Source: Histidinibacterium aquaticum (GTDB lineage: Bacteria > Pseudomonadota > Alphaproteobacteria > Rhodobacterales > Rhodobacteraceae). Taken from it: DNA of 64,000 bases. The notes below the pieces were generated by a model. It ran no database searches, had not been told where the DNA came from, and was given only the letters and a program-made list of their open reading frames with translations. Below, piece after piece: positions 51,860 to 61,063 of this stretch. The stretch covers positions 868,001 through 932,000 of the forward strand of contig NZ_VYQE01000001.1 in NCBI RefSeq assembly GCF_008710275.1, in the 5' to 3' direction. The position numbers and the translations under genes were made by a program. Numbering within the stretch: position 1 is the stretch's first letter; each line of letters starts with the position of its first letter.

Positions 51860-52822
51860 ATGTCCTTCCGCACTCAGCCCGCCCCGCCGGCCCGACCGAA
51901 CCGCTGCCAGCTCTTCGGCCCCGGCTCGCGTCCCGAGCTCTTTCCCAAGATGGCGGCGAGCGCGGCGGACGTGATCAACCTCGACCTCGAGGACAGCGTT
52001 TCGCCGGGCGACAAGGCTGCTGCCCGCGCGGCGGTCATCGAGGCGATCGGCGCGGTGGACTGGGGGAGGAAAACGCTCTCGGTCCGCATCAACGGCCTCG
52101 ACACGCCCTACTGGTACCGTGACGTCGTGGATCTCATGGAGCAGGCGGGCCAGCGGCTCGATCAGATCATGATCCCGAAGGTCGGCAATGCCTCGGACAT
52201 CTACGCCGTCGACGCGCTCGTGACTGCCGCCGAGTTGGCGGCAGGGCGCAGCAAGCCGGTCGGCTTCGAGGTCATCATCGAGAGCGCCGCGGGCCTGAGC
52301 CACGTCGAGGAGATCGCATCCGCTTCGCCTCGGATGCAGGCCATGTCCCTGGGCGCAGCGGATTTCGCGGCCTCGATGGGCATGGCGACCACCGGCATCG
52401 GCGGGACGCAGGAGCTCTACTACATGCTTCACGAGGGTGCCCGCCACTACGCCGATCCCTGGCATTGGGCGCAGGCCGCCATCGTCGCGGCCTGCCGTAC
52501 GCATGGCTTGCTGCCGGTGGACGGCCCATTCGGCGACTTCTCAGACGACGAGGGCTATCGAGCCCAGGCCCGCCGCTCGGCGGTGCTCGGCATGGTCGGC
52601 AAATGGGCGATCCATCCGAAGCAGGTGGCGCTGGCCAACGAGGTCTTCACGCCGTCGGATACAGCGGTCTCCGAGGCCCGCGAGATCCTTGCGGCGATGG
52701 AAGAGGCCCGCGCGCGGGGCGAGGGCGCGACGGTCTACAAGGGCCGGCTGGTGGACATCGCCTCGATCCGGCAGGCGGAGGTCATCGTGCGCCAGGCGGA
52801 GATGATCTCCGGCGACGGCTGA
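51860..52822 (+). CDS. mcl1: L-malyl-CoA / beta-methylmalyl-CoA lyase
   Basis: This 320-aa CitE-like lyase of the ethylmalonyl-CoA pathway splits methylmalyl-CoA to glyoxylate and propionyl-CoA and handles malyl-CoA. The N-terminus RPNRCQLFGPGSRPELFPK and NLDLEDSVSPGDK (metal/CoA loop), then FEVIIESAAGL and GAADFAASMG, match Rhodobacter Mcl1 closely in memory. The ATG at 51860 lacks a strong Shine-Dalgarno. A promoter-like TATAAC lies at 51814-51819. Presence implies acetate or C2 assimilation through this pathway. Confidence 0.92.
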   Translation: MSFRTQPAPPARPNRCQLFGPGSRPELFPKMAASAADVINLDLEDSVSPGDKAAARAAVIEAIGAVDWGRKTLSVRINGLDTPYWYRDVVDLMEQAGQRLDQIMIPKVGNASDIYAVDALVTAAELAAGRSKPVGFEVIIESAAGLSHVEEIASASPRMQAMSLGAADFAASMGMATTGIGGTQELYYMLHEGARHYADPWHWAQAAIVAACRTHGLLPVDGPFGDFSDDEGYRAQARRSAVLGMVGKWAIHPKQVALANEVFTPSDTAVSEAREILAAMEEARARGEGATVYKGRLVDIASIRQAEVIVRQAEMISGDG

Positions 52823-52897
52823 ACCGCGCTCCACGTTGCATCCGGGCCCGCGCCCGGCCATATAGCCGTAAAGGCTCAACGGGCACCGGGACCTCTG

Positions 52898-53860
52898 ATG
52901 ACCAACTATCTCGACTTCGAGAAACCCCTCGCCGAGATCGAGGGGAAGGCGACGGAACTGCGCTCCCTGGCCCGCACGAACGAGGGAATGGACGTCGAGG
53001 ACGAGGCGAAGGCCCTCGACAAGAAGGCGGCGGAGCTTCTCAAGTCGCTCTATTCCGACCTCACGCCCTGGCGGAAGACCCAGGTGGCACGCCACCCGCA
53101 GCGCCCGCATTGCAAGGACTACATCGACGCGCTCTTCACCGAGTGGACACCCCTCGCCGGCGACCGCAACTTCGCGGACGACCAGGCGGTGATGGGCGGC
53201 CTCGCACGGCTCAACGACAAACCGGTCATGGTCATCGGCCACGAGAAGGGCAACGACACCAAGTCCCGGATCGAGCGCAACTTCGGCATGGCCCGGCCCG
53301 AAGGCTACCGCAAGGCGATCCGGCTGATGGAAATGGCCGATCGCTTCGGACTTCCGGTGGTCACCCTGGTGGACACCCCCGGTGCCTATCCCGGCAAGGG
53401 CGCGGAGGAGCGCGGCCAGTCCGAGGCGATCGCCCGCTCGACCGAGGCCTGCCTCTCTATCAAGGTTCCGCTAATCTCCGTGATCGTCGGCGAAGGTGGC
53501 TCCGGCGGGGCGGTGGCCTTCGCGACGGCCAACCGCGTCGCGATGCTCGAGCATTCGGTCTATTCGGTCATTTCGCCGGAGGGCTGCGCCTCGATCCTTT
53601 GGAAGGACGCCGAGAAGATGCGCGAGGCGGCCGAGGCCCTGCGTCTCACGGCCCAGGATCTGCACGAGTTGGGCGTCTGCGACCGCATCATTCCGGAACC
53701 CGTGGGCGGCGCACACCGCGGCCCCGAGACCGCCATTGCCGCCGTCGGCAAGGCGTTGGAGACGATGCTCAAGGACCTCTCCGGACAGGAGGGGACCGCG
53801 CTTCGCGACAACCGCCGCAAGAAATACCTCGGGCTGGGCGCCAAGGGCCTCGCCGCGTGA
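52898..53860 (+). CDS. accA: Acetyl-CoA carboxylase carboxyltransferase subunit alpha
   Basis: This 320-aa subunit transfers CO2 from biotin to acetyl-CoA in fatty-acid synthesis. The features are [20 protein letters not shown] at the N-terminus, [27 protein letters not shown] cut as [18 protein letters not shown] (about 109-126), and [12 protein letters not shown] (about 193-204), the oxyanion site. The length is normal. Its stop overlaps the GTG start of the next gene (GTGA), so a secreted protein is translationally coupled to it. Confidence 0.95.
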   Translation: MTNYLDFEKPLAEIEGKATELRSLARTNEGMDVEDEAKALDKKAAELLKSLYSDLTPWRKTQVARHPQRPHCKDYIDALFTEWTPLAGDRNFADDQAVMGGLARLNDKPVMVIGHEKGNDTKSRIERNFGMARPEGYRKAIRLMEMADRFGLPVVTLVDTPGAYPGKGAEERGQSEAIARSTEACLSIKVPLISVIVGEGGSGGAVAFATANRVAMLEHSVYSVISPEGCASILWKDAEKMREAAEALRLTAQDLHELGVCDRIIPEPVGGAHRGPETAIAAVGKALETMLKDLSGQEGTALRDNRRKKYLGLGAKGLAA

Positions 53861-54366
53861 TACGCGCGGGGCTCGCCCTGCTCCTCCTCGCCGCGCCCGT
53901 CGCGGCGGAGCGGGCGCCGGGCGGGCTCGATGGGCGCGAGGTGACCTTCGGCGCGCTGCTCTACGAGGAGACCGAGGAGGCACCGCTCTTCCTCGGCGCG
54001 CGCCACGCGGCCAAGGTCGGGCCCGGGATCGAATACGGCCTCGGCCCCGAAGGTGCGCAGAACGGCTGGGACATCATTCCGGCGGTGGTCGACATCTCCG
54101 ACGCGCGGGTCGTGATCACCTACCCCGACATGCCCCGCGCGTCCTTCCCGGACATCGAGTTCAACGGCTACGTCCTGGATTTCCTGACCGACTGCGTGCT
54201 CTTCCGTGGCGCTTCGGTCGACACCGCGGTCACGACGGAGCCACTGTCCGACGCGGATGTCTTCGTGAAGGGCGCGCGGCTCTACATCGACGTGGGCGGC
54301 TACCACTACGGGGCGGGAACGACCTATGCCGTGGACCTCGACGTCATGGACTGCCCGATCGGCTAG
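53857..54366 (+). CDS. Secreted hypothetical protein coupled to accA
   Basis: This 169-aa protein starts with GTG at 53857, overlapping the accA stop by 4 bp. It has a signal peptide (about 1-17; [16 protein letters not shown]) and a mature acidic domain with Cys at about 114 and 166 that may pair. The strand-rich sequence ([16 protein letters not shown]) suggests a beta-sandwich. I recognise no family. No other gene explains it; the overlap and codon bias make it real. It ends 1 bp before the stop of the convergent FMN-protein gene. Confidence 0.75.
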   Translation: MIRAGLALLLLAAPVAAERAPGGLDGREVTFGALLYEETEEAPLFLGARHAAKVGPGIEYGLGPEGAQNGWDIIPAVVDISDARVVITYPDMPRASFPDIEFNGYVLDFLTDCVLFRGASVDTAVTTEPLSDADVFVKGARLYIDVGGYHYGAGTTYAVDLDVMDCPIG

Positions 54367-54367
54367 C

Positions 54368-54967
54368 TCACCACATGCGCGGTTCGGCGTAGGCCGGGTA
54401 GGACGCGTCGTAGGCCTCCGCGTCGACGCTCTCGTCGCGTTCCTTCAGGAAATCGCCCGCCGTGGGCACGGCATCGCTCTCGTCTTCCGAGGTCCAGAGC
54501 CGGGAGCGCATGAGAGCCTTGGCGCACTGGAAGTAGACCTCCCCCACGGCAATCTCGATCACGCTGCGCGGATGCTTGCCCGCCTGCTCGAAGCGCTCCG
54601 TCAATTCCGGTGCCGCGCCGAGCCGGGCGGTGCCGTTCACTCGGACCACGTTGTTCGAACCCGGCACCATGAACATGAGGGAGACCCGTCCGTCCCGCAC
54701 GATGTTGCGCAGCGAGTCCATCCGGTTGTTGCCCCGCCAGTCGGGGATCAGGAGCGTCCGGTCGTCCGCGACTCGAACCACCGGCCCGTCGTCGCCGCGC
54801 GGGCTCGCGTCCGTGCCCTCCGGCCCGACGGTCGAGAGCACGCAGAAGCGGGAGGCTTCGATCCAGCGGCGGTAGGCGGGCGTGATCCGGGTCACGACCT
54901 TTTCCAGAGATCTCGGCGAGGGCGCCCCGTAGAGCGCCTCGATCTCGGCGACGTCCTCAATCCACAT
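54368..54967 (-). CDS. Pyridoxamine-phosphate-oxidase-like FMN-binding protein
   Basis: This 199-aa split-barrel flavoprotein has the N-terminal MWIEDVAEIEALYG and core motifs FCVLSTVGPEGTDASPRGD (about 42-60), DWRGNNRMDSLRNI and GTARL. The length and motif order suit the MSMEG_1061-type branch. PdxH function is unlikely because the substrate motif differs. The gene overlaps plsC by 11 bp and is the last of the ftsE-ftsX-plsC series. Confidence 0.85.
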   Translation of the reverse strand: MWIEDVAEIEALYGAPSPRSLEKVVTRITPAYRRWIEASRFCVLSTVGPEGTDASPRGDDGPVVRVADDRTLLIPDWRGNNRMDSLRNIVRDGRVSLMFMVPGSNNVVRVNGTARLGAAPELTERFEQAGKHPRSVIEIAVGEVYFQCAKALMRSRLWTSEDESDAVPTAGDFLKERDESVDAEAYDASYPAYAEPRMW

Positions 54968-55709
54968 CGTCCTGTCCTTCCCGGATCGGCGCGAAGCCCG
55001 CTTCGGCCATAAGCATGTTGGAGCGCTGTTCGACCTCCCGCTCGAGCTCCTGCATCATCTCCGGCACCGGACGGCCCGGCGCGATGGGCGGCAGGAATTC
55101 CACAACCGCGAGGCCCGGCGTCCGCCGGATGCCACGCCGGGGCCAGAAGAGGCCGACGTTGGTCGCCACCGGCACGCAGGGCTGGCCGAGCTGACCGTAG
55201 ATCACGCCGGTGCCGACCTTGTAGGCCGCCTTCACCCCCGGGGCGATCCGGGTGCCCTGCGGGTAGATGATGAGCTGGCCGCCCTCGACCTTTCCGCGTT
55301 CCACGTCCGCCAGCATCTTGCGGATCGCCTCGGCCCGCTTCCCCCGGTCCACCGGGATGCAGCCCATGCGCAGCGCGTACTGGCCGAGAATCGGAGCCCA
55401 GACGAGCTCCTTCTTCATGATGAACTTCGGCCGGTCGAGCGCGCTGAAGATCAGGATGATGTCGAGGAAGCTCTGGTGCTTGGCCGCGACCATGACCTGG
55501 CCGGTGGGCACCTCGCCGCGGACCTCGGTCCGGATCCCGACCATCCAGCGCGCGGTGAAGCGCACCCACCAGCAGTAGGCGTGGGCGGCGGCGACCGCGC
55601 CGCGGCGGCTGAAGAGCGCCCAGGGCAGGAAGGCGATCGCGAGGGGAAGCATCGCGAAGTACATCTGCCCGATGAAGAGCAGCGAGCGGATCGTGCGGAG
55701 GACGCTCAT
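54957..55709 (-). CDS. plsC: 1-acyl-sn-glycerol-3-phosphate acyltransferase
   Basis: This 250-aa membrane-bound acyltransferase of phospholipid synthesis has an N-terminal membrane segment (about 8-32), the HX4D motif in KHQSFLDII (His at about 80), the second motif VDRGKRAE (about 125) and IIYPQGTR (about 152). The ATG at 55709 overlaps the ftsX stop (ATGA). The 11-bp overlap with the next gene suggests a single transcript with ftsEX. Confidence 0.9.
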   Translation of the reverse strand: MSVLRTIRSLLFIGQMYFAMLPLAIAFLPWALFSRRGAVAAAHAYCWWVRFTARWMVGIRTEVRGEVPTGQVMVAAKHQSFLDIILIFSALDRPKFIMKKELVWAPILGQYALRMGCIPVDRGKRAEAIRKMLADVERGKVEGGQLIIYPQGTRIAPGVKAAYKVGTGVIYGQLGQPCVPVATNVGLFWPRRGIRRTPGLAVVEFLPPIAPGRPVPEMMQELEREVEQRSNMLMAEAGFAPIREGQDDVD

Positions 55710-56617
55710 GACTGGGCCCTCAGCGTGCGGAGCGCGGCGGCCCGGGTCGCGATAAAGGCCACCACGGCCGCGAAGGGCGGCACGACGAGCGGCCAGAGCC
55801 ACCCCGGCCCCCGGAACCCGAGACCGGTGAGAAAGCCGCCGGCGGCTTCTCCGCTCGGAAGTGCCGCGATGCCCAACGCGGCGAGCGCGGCGCCTGCGAC
55901 GGCGCCGCCGAGTGCGCGCAGGGTGAAGCGCCGGACGAAGGCGCGGGCGATGTAGGTGTCTTGTGCACCGACGAGCCTGAGGACGCGGATGACCTGCTCG
56001 TTCGCGGCCAGGGCCGCCTGCGCGGCAAGCGTGATCATGGCCGCGGTGGACGCGAGGATGAGGGCGAGGGCCACCAGGCCCAGCAACCTCAGCCAGGTCG
56101 CCGCATCGACCAGCGGTTCACGCCAACGCGTGTGATCGTCGAGCACGGCTCCCGGCACCTCCGCCTGCAGCCGGGCGCGTAGGCCGGTCGCGTCGTAGCC
56201 GCCGGCCTCCTCCGTGATCGCGATGAGCTGGGGGATCGGCAGGGTCTCGACCGGCAGGTCCGGCCCGAACCAAGGCTCGAGCAGCGCCCGGGTTTCCTCA
56301 GGCGGCAGCGGCCGGGCCTCCGCGATCCCGGGGGTCGTGCGCAGCACCTCCAGAGCGGCACCGATCTGCGCGTCCATCTGGCCGGCGGGGGCCGAGATCC
56401 TCAACGTCGAGCTGCGGGCGAGTTCCTCGGACCAGCGGTCGGCCAGTCGTCCGGTCGCAAGCGACAGGGCGAGGGCAAAGACCGCGAGGAAGGCCATTGC
56501 CGCCGCCGTGAAGGTGGTCAGCCGAGCCGTGAAGCCCGAAGGGGGCACCGCGCGGTCCGCCTGCGGGTCGCCGCCCAGCAGGCTCGCGGCGCGCCAGACC
56601 TCCTGCATCCGGCTCAC
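55706..56617 (-). CDS. ftsX: Cell division protein FtsX
   Basis: This 303-aa permease-like subunit of the FtsEX divisome complex couples cell-wall hydrolase activation to ATP use by FtsE. Membrane segments lie at about 33-53, 170-195, 225-245 and 265-290, with a periplasmic loop in between (about 60-165). The start overlaps the ftsE stop (ATGA), and its stop overlaps plsC. The N-terminal length and segment order are typical of alphaproteobacterial FtsX. Confidence 0.88.
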   Translation of the reverse strand: MSRMQEVWRAASLLGGDPQADRAVPPSGFTARLTTFTAAAMAFLAVFALALSLATGRLADRWSEELARSSTLRISAPAGQMDAQIGAALEVLRTTPGIAEARPLPPEETRALLEPWFGPDLPVETLPIPQLIAITEEAGGYDATGLRARLQAEVPGAVLDDHTRWREPLVDAATWLRLLGLVALALILASTAAMITLAAQAALAANEQVIRVLRLVGAQDTYIARAFVRRFTLRALGGAVAGAALAALGIAALPSGEAAGGFLTGLGFRGPGWLWPLVVPPFAAVVAFIATRAAALRTLRAQS

Positions 56618-57285
56618 AGGTCCGCCCCCGCGGTGACCAGCTGGCGCCCCTTCAACCGGAGCACGCGCGCCTGCACCTGCGCCTTGGCCGCGCGGATCAG
56701 TTGAAGGTCGTGCGTGGCTACGAGGACCGACTTGCCCATCCGGTTGAGCTCGACCAGCAGGGCGAGGAGCCGCTGCGACATGTCCCAGTCGATGTTGCCC
56801 GTCGGCTCGTCCGCCAGCACGATCTCGGGCGAACTGATTACGGCGCGGGCCAGCGCGGCGCGCTGCCGTTCGCCACCCGAGAGTTCCGGGGGCAACTGGT
56901 TCGCTTGCCGCGACAGCCCGACCCAGGCGAGCAGGTCCTCAAGATCGGTTCCGGCGTCGCTCCGTCCCGATACGGTGAGCGGCAGGGCGACGTTCTCGGC
57001 CAGCGGCAGGTGGTCGAGAAACTGGCAATCCTGGTGCACGACGCCGATCCGCCGCCGCGCGAGCGCGACCCGGTCGCGGCTCATGCCGCGCACGTCCTCA
57101 CCGAAGATCTCGACGCGGCCGGCGGTCGGCTTCAGTTCGGCGTAGCAGAGCTTGAGCAACGTCGTTTTTCCGGCACCCGACGGGCCCGTCAGGAAATGGA
57201 ATGAGCCGGGCGGCAGGGACAGCGAGAGGTCCGAGAACAGTTCTCCCCCGCCATAGCTGTAGGCCACGTTCTGAAGCTCGATCAC
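56614..57285 (-). CDS. ftsE: Cell division ATP-binding protein FtsE
   Basis: This 223-aa ABC ATPase of the divisome has Walker A GPSGAGKTTLLKL (about 35-47), signature LSGGERQRAALARA (about 138-151), Walker B IVLADEPTGN (about 159-168) and H-loop VATHDLQLI. The first gene of the ftsE-ftsX-plsC series, it is divergent from the zinc-ribbon gene across about 160 bp. The length is normal. Confidence 0.93.
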   Translation of the reverse strand: MIELQNVAYSYGGGELFSDLSLSLPPGSFHFLTGPSGAGKTTLLKLCYAELKPTAGRVEIFGEDVRGMSRDRVALARRRIGVVHQDCQFLDHLPLAENVALPLTVSGRSDAGTDLEDLLAWVGLSRQANQLPPELSGGERQRAALARAVISSPEIVLADEPTGNIDWDMSQRLLALLVELNRMGKSVLVATHDLQLIRAAKAQVQARVLRLKGRQLVTAGADL

Positions 57286-57444
57286 CGCGGGTCCCTCTCC
57301 ACGGCGTTGTTCTGCCTAAATCACAGGTCAGGTGCAATCGCCGCCCGTGGCTTTGCATTCGTTAACCGGCTGGGGCAAGATTCGCGCATTGGGTAACAAG
57401 GCGGTCCTGTGCGGACCGATCCGGCCAGCGAGGACGAGGGGAAC

Positions 57445-58323
57445 ATGCGGCTCATCTGCCCTAATTGCGGGGCTCAGTACGAGGTGCCGGACGATGCGAT
57501 CCCGCAGGCGGGCCGGGATGTTCAGTGCTCGAATTGCGGCCATACTTGGTTCGAGATGCCCGGTGCCTCGGCCGCCGAGGAAGCCGGCGAGGCCGCGTCC
57601 CCTGCGCCGAAGGCGGCCGATCCCAGTCGGGCCGGACCGGTCCGGGACCCCGGGGCGCCGCACCCCGACGAGGACGACTACGAGGACGAGGGCGACAACG
57701 CGCCGCTTCCCGACCCCGAGCAACCCGCTGCGCGACAGCGCCGGCCGATCGATCCCGCCGTCGCCGACGTGCTCCGGGAAGAGCGCGAGACCTCCACTTC
57801 GCTGCGCCGCAAGGCTTCCGCCGATCCGATGGAGCGCCAGTCGGAGATGGGCCTGGAGGAAAGCCAGCCCCCGCGCAGCCGTCCCGAACCCCGACCGACG
57901 CCGCGGCCCGAGCCGGAGGAGCCGCATGAGCCGGCCTCCAGCTCCGAACCTGAACCCGTGGCCGAGCCGGAGACTGACCGCCGCGATCGGCGTGACCGCC
58001 TGCCGGACGTGGAAGAAATCAATTCGACTCTCCGCGCGAGCGGCGACCGCCCGTCCTCGTCGGCCGACGTGACGCCCGCCGAGGCGGCCGAGCGCGAGCA
58101 CCGCAAGGGCTTTCGCTACGGCTTCGCCGTCGTCCTGCTGCTCGCCTCCGCCGCGACGGCCGTCTATCTTTACGCCGCCGACATCGCCGAGCGCTTCCCC
58201 GAGACGCAGCCCGCCCTCGTGAGCTACACCGAGAGCATCAACACCGGGCGGCTCTGGCTGGATGCCCAGTTGCAGGACCTTGTGACGATGATCGAAGGCG
58301 AGGACGAGGCCACGGCCCAGTAG
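57445..58323 (+). CDS. Zinc-ribbon (MJ0042-type) single-pass membrane protein
   Basis: This 292-aa protein has an N-terminal zinc ribbon with two CxxC pairs (CPNC at about 5-8 and CSNC at about 29-32), a long disordered acidic and Pro-rich region (about 45-210), a single membrane segment (about 228-247) and a short C-terminal tail. This MJ0042 finger plus membrane layout is common in Rhodobacterales next to ftsEX. The ATG at 57445 has GAGGGG upstream. The function is unknown; it is convergent with the TIGR02302 gene. Confidence 0.85.
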   Translation: MRLICPNCGAQYEVPDDAIPQAGRDVQCSNCGHTWFEMPGASAAEEAGEAASPAPKAADPSRAGPVRDPGAPHPDEDDYEDEGDNAPLPDPEQPAARQRRPIDPAVADVLREERETSTSLRRKASADPMERQSEMGLEESQPPRSRPEPRPTPRPEPEEPHEPASSSEPEPVAEPETDRRDRRDRLPDVEEINSTLRASGDRPSSSADVTPAEAAEREHRKGFRYGFAVVLLLASAATAVYLYAADIAERFPETQPALVSYTESINTGRLWLDAQLQDLVTMIEGEDEATAQ

Positions 58324-58347
58324 CCCGGCCCGCCCTCGCGCCGCCCC

Positions 58348-60966
58348 TCAGAAGCGATCGAGAAGCCGCCGCAGGTAGTCGAGTTCTTCCTGCGGCCGGC
58401 CCTGCTCCGACGACCGGCGGCGGAGTTCTTCGAGCAGTTCCTCGGCCCGGCGGTAGACATCCTCGCCCTGCAGCAGGTTTTCCTCGGTGCCGAACTGGCC
58501 GCTCTCGCCGAGCTGGCGGCCCAGCGGGTCGCGCTGGCGCGGCTCGACGCGTCCGTTGGCCTCGCCCTGCGCCTGCCCCTGGCCGGGCTGCTGCTCCTGG
58601 CCGTTCTCCGCCATGGCGCGCCCGAGGTCCCGGATACCCTCGCGCAGGGCGTCCATCGCCTCGGCCTGGCGATCGAGCGCCTCGGCGCTGTCGCCCTCGC
58701 GCAGTGCGTCTTCGGCCCCCTCCATCGCACGCTCGGCCCGCTCGATCGACTCGCGCGCACCGTCTGCCGCGTCGCCGCCCAGGTTGGGAAGGTTCTGCCG
58801 CTGGCGCTCCAGCTCGCGCCGCAGCGCTTCCTGGCGGTCCGCGAGCGACTGCTCGGAGCCCTGCCCCTGGCCCTGTCCGGGCTGAGCCTGCTGCTGTCCG
58901 GGCTGACCCTGTCCGGGCTGGCCCTCCCCGGGTTGTTGCTGACCCGGCTGACCTGGTGAATTCTGCCCGAACTGCTGGCCCTGCTGACCGGGCTGGCCCG
59001 GCTGGTTCTGCTGTCCGGGCTGGCCGCCCTGATCCTGGCCGAACTGCCGCTGCAGTTCGCGGAAGGCCTCGTCGGAAAGGCCCTGCTGGTCGCGCAGCGT
59101 CTCGGAGAGGTCCTGCATGGACTGCTGGCCGGGCGACTGCTGGCCCTGCCCGCCTTCGCCCTGGGTGACCTGCATGTTCTCCATCAGCTGGTTCAGCTGC
59201 TCCATGAGCTGCTGCGCCTCGGCCATGCGGCCCTCTTCCATCAGCTCCTGAATCCGGTCCATCAGCGCCTGAAGCTCGTCCTGGCTGAACTCGAAGCTCT
59301 CGTTCTCGCCCGTCTGCGGCTGGTCCGTCTGGTCGCCCTGCTGCTGGTTCTGCTCGGCAAGCATGCGCGTGTAGTCGTCCACCGCCTCGCGCAGCTCCTG
59401 CATCAGCTCGGCGATTTCCTCGTCGCTCGCGCCGTTCCGCATGGCCTCGGCCAAGCGTTCCTGCGCCCGGCGCAGGCGCTCGCGCGCGTCGGCGAGCGTG
59501 CCTTCCTCGAGTTGAAGAGCCAGTTCCCAGAGCGCCTCGGCGATCTCCGTCTGACCCTCCTCGTCGATCCCGAAGCGCGCCATGTTGTCCAACCGCCGGG
59601 TGATGACACGAAGCCGCAGGTAGGAGGTCTCGGACCGGATGAGCCCGTCTTCGGGCCGGTAGGCGATGGCCTTGAGCAGGTCGGCGACCCGTTGCGCGTT
59701 GTCGCGGGACCACAGCAGGTCGCGCCGCTGTTCGATCACGGCCCGCGCCACCGGCTCGAAGAAGCGGCGGCCGGGCAGAAGCATGCCCTCGGGGGCCGAT
59801 TGCCCGGTCTGTTCCAGGGCGTCGGAGGCCTCAAGCGTCACCGTCACGGGCAGGTTCGCCCAGGGGTGTTGAGAGAAGTCGTCGATCAGCGCCTCCTCGA
59901 AGTCGGCCCGGTCGCCGGCGAAGGGCATCGGCAGGTCGACCAGGATCGGATCGCGCTCGTCCGGCTCGGCCGCGAGGCCGAGGGTTCGGTCGATGGCCTC
60001 CCGGTCGAGCTCGATCGTGGCCCGCCCGGAGACGACCGCGTAGTCGTCGGAGGCCTCGAACGGCAGCGCCATCTCGCCGGAGGCTTCCGTCTCGGGAGGG
60101 CCGACGAGGCTCAAGTGGGGCGCCTGGTCGGGGATGACGGTCACCTCCCACTCGGTGCCGCCCTCGCCCTCGACCGCGATCCGGCCACTGCGGGCCACGT
60201 CGAAGCCTTGCTCGGGAGCCGCCTCTTCGGGGACCGCAGCCTCGGCGCTCTCCTCCGCGGATACGTCCGGGGCGGCGCCGGAGACGCTCTCCGTCACCGT
60301 CAGCTCGCCCACCTCGCCGTAGAGGCGCAGGGTCACCGAGGATCCCTCGGGCACCCTAAGGGGACCGGCGGGAATGTCGTTGAGGTAGAGCGTGGGCTTG
60401 CCCGTGTAGGCTGGCGGCTCGACCCAGCCTTCCCAGACCGGCCCCGTCGCAAGCACGCGGTCACCCGCACCCGGGGTCATCTCTCCCACCGTCCCGATCC
60501 TCAGGAGCGATCCGAAGAGCAGCGCCGCCACGAAGGCGATGAGAGCCATGTAGCGCAATCCGTAGGGGTCGCGCTTGGACACCCGGAGATCCGGCTGCAC
60601 CGCCCGGGCCTGCCGGCTCCGGTCGAGCATCCGTTCCACATGGACCCGCCACAACCCCTGCGAAGCCGCGTCGGCCGCGCCCACCGCCTGCGCATCCGCG
60701 AGCGCGGTCAGCGGCCGGCCCGGCATGGCCTCGTCCACGCGCGCCGCCGCATCGGCCCGAGAGGGCCAGCGGAAGCTGCGGATCCCGCGCCAGAGCGTGT
60801 AGCCCAGCGCGAGCACCGTCACCACGGAAACCGTCCAGAAGAGTTCCAGCGGCACGCGCTCGTGCCAGCCCATCATCAGCGGAACCATCGCCGCGAGCAG
60901 GATGGTCCAGACAGGCCAGAACGAACGCGTCCCGCGCTCGGCCACGAGGCCGATGCGGGTCAGCAT
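58348..60966 (-). CDS. TIGR02302 (DUF4175) membrane protein
   Basis: This 872-aa protein has two N-terminal membrane segments (about 15-50), a third (about 135-155), a periplasmic region to about 480, a Gln/Glu-rich helical stretch (480-620) and a low-complexity Gly/Pro/Gln tract around residues 640-720 (PGQPGQQGQQFGQ and repeats). The C-terminal helical region ends LRRLLDRF. This matches TIGR02302 in Rhodobacterales, often beside lysA. The function is unknown, perhaps envelope-related. Confidence 0.9.
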   Translation of the reverse strand: MLTRIGLVAERGTRSFWPVWTILLAAMVPLMMGWHERVPLELFWTVSVVTVLALGYTLWRGIRSFRWPSRADAAARVDEAMPGRPLTALADAQAVGAADAASQGLWRVHVERMLDRSRQARAVQPDLRVSKRDPYGLRYMALIAFVAALLFGSLLRIGTVGEMTPGAGDRVLATGPVWEGWVEPPAYTGKPTLYLNDIPAGPLRVPEGSSVTLRLYGEVGELTVTESVSGAAPDVSAEESAEAAVPEEAAPEQGFDVARSGRIAVEGEGGTEWEVTVIPDQAPHLSLVGPPETEASGEMALPFEASDDYAVVSGRATIELDREAIDRTLGLAAEPDERDPILVDLPMPFAGDRADFEEALIDDFSQHPWANLPVTVTLEASDALEQTGQSAPEGMLLPGRRFFEPVARAVIEQRRDLLWSRDNAQRVADLLKAIAYRPEDGLIRSETSYLRLRVITRRLDNMARFGIDEEGQTEIAEALWELALQLEEGTLADARERLRRAQERLAEAMRNGASDEEIAELMQELREAVDDYTRMLAEQNQQQGDQTDQPQTGENESFEFSQDELQALMDRIQELMEEGRMAEAQQLMEQLNQLMENMQVTQGEGGQGQQSPGQQSMQDLSETLRDQQGLSDEAFRELQRQFGQDQGGQPGQQNQPGQPGQQGQQFGQNSPGQPGQQQPGEGQPGQGQPGQQQAQPGQGQGQGSEQSLADRQEALRRELERQRQNLPNLGGDAADGARESIERAERAMEGAEDALREGDSAEALDRQAEAMDALREGIRDLGRAMAENGQEQQPGQGQAQGEANGRVEPRQRDPLGRQLGESGQFGTEENLLQGEDVYRRAEELLEELRRRSSEQGRPQEELDYLRRLLDRF

Positions 60967-61063
60967 CAGGGGACGTCTGAGGTGACGGAGGTCGTGGGTC
61001 GGTTCGGTCAGGACAGGGCTCCTCTCGGGGCGGCTCGCGGGCCTGACCCCGAGGGTATTGTCC

